Made by a program: the position numbers and the translations under genes. The notes under the pieces are model-generated. The model saw only the letters and a list, made by a program, of their open reading frames with translations. It did no database searches and was not told the origin of the DNA. This document shows, one piece after another, positions 60,689-64,000 of a stretch of DNA of 64,000 nt. Each line of letters starts with the position of its first letter. Positions within the stretch are counted from its first letter, which is position 1. The DNA comes from Planctomycetota bacterium. Its GTDB lineage: Bacteria; Planctomycetota; Phycisphaerae; UBA1845; UTPLA1. The stretch covers positions 62,001 through 126,000 of the forward strand of contig JACRIM010000058.1 of assembly GCA_016235815.1 (NCBI GenBank). The letters are read 5' to 3'.

Positions 60689-62006
60689 TTACGTCGGTTC
60701 GGTTGACCAGCGCCGGGTCGGCCGGCGGCGAACCCAATAGTACGTTGACGAGGATGTCGATGTCGAGTTGATCCTTCGCACAATCCGAATTGATGTCGGC
60801 CTTGTTGTTGCAGGACGGCACGATTCGTCGGATGGTTCCGTTGGTCGTGCCCGTGCCGTTGACGAGGTAGATCTCGCCCTTGGCGTCCTCACCGAACGAT
60901 GTCAGTGTCGAAAAGGTTAATCGCTGCGTATTATTCACGGGCAAACCCTGGTCGATCTGGAAAGTCCAAATTCGACCGGACGAATAGTCGCCGTAGAAAT
61001 AGTTCCCTTGCTCGCCCGGGATCTCAAGGCCGCGATAGACGTAGCCGCCCGTAATCGACAAGCCCAGGCTGTGGTCATAGGTTTGCACCGGGCAGGTCAG
61101 CGCTGGATACGGTGCCGGCGGCGCAGCGCCATCGCAGTTGATATCACAGGTGCAACCTGTCCCGCTCGGGGATGTAAAGCAGGCGTTTCCTTCCATGCAT
61201 CGCCATCCGTAATTTCGCCCACCGCCAGTCCCTGCGGGCACGTAATTCACTTCCTCCCACGTCCCCTGCCCGACATCCGCAATATACAAGTCACCATTGG
61301 CGCGATCGAAGCTGAATCGCCATGGATTTCGAAGGCCGAACGCCCATTTGAGGTCGACCGCGCTGCCCGCCACGCTTGGCTGATCTCCGGGGATGTACGG
61401 CGCGGGAATATCGACATCGATCCGTAAGAGTTTGCCCAAATAGGTATTCAACGCCTGCCCATTTCCAATGGCGCCATGCGCATCCCCTGCGCCACCGCCG
61501 TCGCCCGAACCGACATAAAGCTTTCCATCGGGGCCGAACTGAAGGCAGCCGCCATTGTGGTTGGATTCGACGTTGGGAATCGTGACCAAGGTTACCCCGG
61601 TCGTGTTGTCGGCGGTAATTAAATCGAAGTTCGCCGTATAACGCACACACACATTGCTTGCGTTGTTGAGCGTTGTGTAATACACGTAGAGATAGCGATT
61701 GACGGCGTAATTGGGGTGGAAGGCCAGGCCCAGAAGGCCTTGTTCGTCACTGCCGCCGGTGGGAAGATGAACAACGGCGGTCAGGTTCATAACATCCGTC
61801 ACCGCATTGGAATTGGCCATGTCGATGACCTTGATAACCCCGCGCTTCTCGATGACAAACAGATGGTTCGGCAGTGCTGGCGTCGATGCGGCGCCGACCG
61901 GTCGGTTCAGGTTGGAAACGAGCGTCACCGTGCTCAACGTGACGGCCTTCGTGGTCGATACGGCCAACACAAGAACCGCCGCCGCCAATGCAAGTTGCTT
62001 CTTCAT
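60627..62006 (-). CDS. Secreted PQQ-type sugar dehydrogenase-like propeller with EF-hand/dockerin-like tail
   Basis: A 459-aa exported protein starting MKKQLALAAAVLVLAVSTTK. The body is a soluble aldose/sorbosone dehydrogenase-like propeller: LGLAFHPNYAVNRYLYVYY, HNGGCLQFGPDGKLYVGSGD, then WAFGLRNPWRFSFDRANGDL and YIADVGQGTWEEVNYV, and ITGGYVYRG. From about 400 it carries ADINSDCAKDQLDIDI and DVNDDTLFDGNDI, calcium-loop-like repeats. PQQ or heme as cofactor cannot be confirmed. ATG 62006 is chosen from the signal peptide. Confidence 0.87.
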   Translation of the reverse strand: MKKQLALAAAVLVLAVSTTKAVTLSTVTLVSNLNRPVGAASTPALPNHLFVIEKRGVIKVIDMANSNAVTDVMNLTAVVHLPTGGSDEQGLLGLAFHPNYAVNRYLYVYYTTLNNASNVCVRYTANFDLITADNTTGVTLVTIPNVESNHNGGCLQFGPDGKLYVGSGDGGGAGDAHGAIGNGQALNTYLGKLLRIDVDIPAPYIPGDQPSVAGSAVDLKWAFGLRNPWRFSFDRANGDLYIADVGQGTWEEVNYVPAGTGGGRNYGWRCMEGNACFTSPSGTGCTCDINCDGAAPPAPYPALTCPVQTYDHSLGLSITGGYVYRGLEIPGEQGNYFYGDYSSGRIWTFQIDQGLPVNNTQRLTFSTLTSFGEDAKGEIYLVNGTGTTNGTIRRIVPSCNNKADINSDCAKDQLDIDILVNVLLGSPPADPALVNRTDVNDDTLFDGNDIRTWIDTPFP

Positions 62007-62247
62007 GAATGAATCTCGCTGAAAGTTGCTTCCTGGAAACGCGACGCTTCGCCGCCCAGGGTTTCCTGCGGGAGACGCTGAAACCACGCCGCCAATGCAT
62101 CGATCAAACCAAGGAAGTGGCTCCCCACCCCTCCCCGTGACGTGTTTGAATTATACCATCTCAGCAATCCGACGCCAAATTGTAGGCGCGGACCACCAGG
62201 GCAGCCCATTTTCACCTTTATGCCGGCCTAATGCGTTGTCATTTCGA

Positions 62248-63690
62248 CTACTGTCGCAGCAGCGCCAATACCGTCTGCGGGGTCGCATTGGCCGTGGCCA
62301 GCACACTGGTCCCGGCCTGAACGAGGATTTGAGTTCGCGTCAGATTGCTGGTCTCCTGGGCGAAATCGAGATCGCGAATCGTGGACTCCGCCGACGTCAG
62401 GTTCTCCAGCGTGATACGAAGTTGATTGACGTTTGTGTCAACGGTGTTCTTCTCAAACGCGCCGAGCCGACCGCGAAGCACCGACACCTGTCGAATCGCT
62501 TCCTCGATGATCGCTCCGGCCTGCTTGGCTTCGCCGTTGATCAGCGAATAAGCACCACCGCTCGTGATATCCGAGAGGTACCCCACGGTGCCGTTTCCGA
62601 GCCGCGATGCCGCCGTCGACTGCACGCCGATGTTGACCTGCTGATTCGAGTCCACGCCCGGGCCAAGTTGGAAGGACGCCCCACCGCCGGTAATTGCAAA
62701 CGACGAGGTACCGAGCGTATTAAACGCCTCTTTGAGCCGCAACTCCACGGAAAGCCCGGTCGTGTTCAACGACAGATTAAGCCCCTTGCCGAGCGACTGG
62801 GCGCCGTTGATCGTCGCCGACACGTCGCGTCCTTCGTCGCGCTTCACCGACGCGCCGCCGACATCGGTGGTCGCGAAACCTCCAAAGGTTGGGCCGAGTT
62901 CCGAGACTTGCACGAACGCTGAGCTGCCGAAATCCTGCGACACGAGGCGAATGCCGCTTGCCGCGCTCAGCGGGTTTATCAACGATGCGCTTACGCCGGT
63001 TGCGTCACTGACCAGGTTGACGGCCGCCATGATGGCACTGGCCGTCGTGCCCGAAAGGAGCGAAAGCGTGTTGACGCCGCGCGGGCCGGCAATTTCGATG
63101 GTGACATTCTGACTGACCGAGCTGGTGGCAAATCGCAATTCGCCATGCTGGGCCGACTGTGTGACGTTGATTGTGACGGGAATGTAGGCCGCCGTGCCGA
63201 AGGAAACGCCGTGAATGGCGACGTCTGAGATCTGGCTGTTGTTCACGCCACTGGTAATGTAGCCCAGCGAGCCGTTCAACAGCTTCCGGCCGCCGAAGGT
63301 GGTCGTATTGGCGATGCGCGTAATCGAGGCGACGGCCGAATCGATCTGCAACTGATTCGCCTTTATTTCGTCTTCGGATACGGCGCCGACGTTTGCGGCC
63401 TCCACGATCTTCGACTGAATGTCGTTGAGCAGGTTGGCAACTTCGCTCAGCGCGCCTTCCGTCGTGGCAATCACGTTGGATGCCCGCTGCGAGTTGTTAA
63501 TCGCCTGCCGCACTCCCTCGACCTCGCTTCGCAGATTCTGCGAAATGATGAGGCCCGCCGGGTCGTCTGCGCCGCGGTTGATTCGCAATCCGCTGGACAA
63601 CCGTTCCAACGATTGTTGGAGCAGGTTCTGGGAGTTCGCCAGTTGGCGACTCGCCAGGATCGAAGACGTGTTCGTGTTTATGCGTGACAT
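62248..63690 (-). CDS. fliC: Flagellin
   Basis: Filament subunit, 480 aa, larger than the minimum because of a variable central domain (about 145-400). N-terminal D0/D1 is classic: MSRINTNTSSILASRQLANS, ERLSSGLRINRGADDPAGL, NNSQRASNVIATTEGALSEV. The C-terminal D0 ends AQETSNLTRTQILVQAGTSV then LANATPQTVLALLRQ. GGAGGA (minus strand, 63698-63703) lies seven bases before ATG. Together with csrA upstream it forms a flagellin-csrA pair; the other flagellar genes are outside the window. Confidence 0.96.
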   Translation of the reverse strand: MSRINTNTSSILASRQLANSQNLLQQSLERLSSGLRINRGADDPAGLIISQNLRSEVEGVRQAINNSQRASNVIATTEGALSEVANLLNDIQSKIVEAANVGAVSEDEIKANQLQIDSAVASITRIANTTTFGGRKLLNGSLGYITSGVNNSQISDVAIHGVSFGTAAYIPVTINVTQSAQHGELRFATSSVSQNVTIEIAGPRGVNTLSLLSGTTASAIMAAVNLVSDATGVSASLINPLSAASGIRLVSQDFGSSAFVQVSELGPTFGGFATTDVGGASVKRDEGRDVSATINGAQSLGKGLNLSLNTTGLSVELRLKEAFNTLGTSSFAITGGGASFQLGPGVDSNQQVNIGVQSTAASRLGNGTVGYLSDITSGGAYSLINGEAKQAGAIIEEAIRQVSVLRGRLGAFEKNTVDTNVNQLRITLENLTSAESTIRDLDFAQETSNLTRTQILVQAGTSVLATANATPQTVLALLRQ

Positions 63691-63697
63691 ATCACAT

Positions 63698-63774
63698 TCC
63701 TCCGTGATCGTCGTCCGCGCCGCGCGGCGCTGTCAGTCCATTCGTGTCAAAAAACTTCACGCCTCGATCCCTGT
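63698..63774 (-). promoter_or_regulatory. Flagellin leader with two CsrA-like GGA sites and a hairpin
   Basis: On the minus strand ACAGGGATC (63766-63774) matches the CsrA SELEX core ACARGGAU, and CACGGAGGAAT places a second GGA on the ribosome site. Between them GCGCCGCGCGGCGC (63717-63730) is a perfect palindrome that can form a stem, and TTGACA-like words occur. The layout parallels CsrA control of hag in Bacillus; the regulatory role here is an inference. Confidence 0.5.
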
Positions 63775-63776
63775 CC

Positions 63777-64000
63777 CTAACTCCGCTTGGGCGGGCCACC
63801 CGGTCCTCGGGGGCGCCGATCATTCGGATCCACCGGCGGCGCGCCGCCGGGCGGCAAGTCCTCCGGCTTAATGTTCGCGGCCGCGCGGTTTTCCCGCTGG
63901 ATCGCGTCGTACACTTCCTTACGATGCACGGGCACATGCGATGGCGCGGTGATTCCCAGTCGCACCTTGTCGCCTCGAATATCGACGACGGTGATCTCAA
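63777..64000 (-). CDS. csrA: Translational regulator CsrA (N-terminus cut by window edge)
   Basis: The visible 74 residues, [20 protein letters not shown] onward, then [20 protein letters not shown], match the CsrA fold from its second strand; the first about 15 residues lie beyond 64000. CsrA binds GGA-containing mRNA leaders as a dimer. A Pro/Arg-rich tail of about 30 residues (ending GPGGPPKRS) extends it past the usual length. It ends 86 bases before the flagellin start, so the two are probably co-transcribed. Confidence 0.95.
   Translation of the reverse strand, partial: EITVVDIRGDKVRLGITAPSHVPVHRKEVYDAIQRENRAAANIKPEDLPPGGAPPVDPNDRRPRGPGGPPKRS

Noticed and set aside
62026-62922. Plus-strand 298-codon frame antisense to flagellin
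   Set aside because: Composition is that of a shadow frame; flagellin is certain on the other strand.

Overview
The window is dense, high-GC bacterial chromosome that reads as a member of the Planctomycetota, possibly the Phycisphaerae side; that placement is inference. The signs are PEP-CTERM proteins, EF-hand/dockerin-like tails on secreted proteins, a bat (MoxR/DUF58/VWA) cluster, giant TPR proteins, flagellin next to csrA, and interspersed palindromic repeats. There is no rRNA, CRISPR, phage or transposase gene; one tRNA (CAT anticodon) is present.

Layout. 1-7.0 kb: a probable partial ABC-ATPase start, priA, a DUF885 metallohydrolase, a 57-aa membrane protein, threonine aldolase, and a small accessory patch (unknown protein plus a ParE/antitoxin pair). 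7.0-10.5 kb: B12-dependent methionine synthase metH, carrying a palindromic repeat inserted in frame. 10.5-15 kb (minus): a HicB-like protein, then a five-gene acyl-chain operon (dehydratase, ACP, dehydratase, ketosynthase-like protein lacking its catalytic residues, active ketosynthase). 15.2-16.1 kb: a PEP-CTERM propeller protein.

16.4-33 kb (minus) is the most striking part. MoxR, DUF58, a BatD-like protein, BatA, BatB, BatC, BatD and BatE form a tightly overlapping operon. It is followed by a second operon of a 1052-aa TPR protein, ExbB/TolQ, ExbD/TolR and a 1061-aa protein. That last protein joins a TolB-like PD40 propeller to a TonB/TolA-type membrane anchor with an SxxxH motif and a very long linker. 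This looks like an unusual energised envelope machine, functionally akin to Tol-Pal or TonB.

33-45 kb: NhaC-type antiporter, tRNA, a di-haem peroxidase-like protein and an FG-GAP protein both with EF-hand/dockerin-like tails, an NqrB/RnfD-like membrane protein fused to Sel1 repeats, a family 2 glycosyltransferase, class I aldolase, and a TPR protein with an iron-trafficking-like C-terminus. 44-51 kb: oligoendopeptidase F, a repeat-rich stretch with two ~220-bp MITE-like elements flanking a retropepsin-like protease gene, a membrane protein, a P-loop/deoxyribosyltransferase-like fusion, a DJ-1/PfpI protein and a short PEP-CTERM protein. 51-64 kb: two polytopic envelope proteins (one a GT-C transferase), S1/P1 nuclease, two small lipoproteins, riboflavin synthase, pdxA, an orphan adenine methyltransferase, a PQQ-type sugar dehydrogenase with EF-hand tail, flagellin, and csrA cut by the window edge.

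Many starts were moved inward from the longest possible reading frame on the basis of Shine-Dalgarno sites, signal peptides and 1-4 nt operon overlaps; these choices are stated in each entry.
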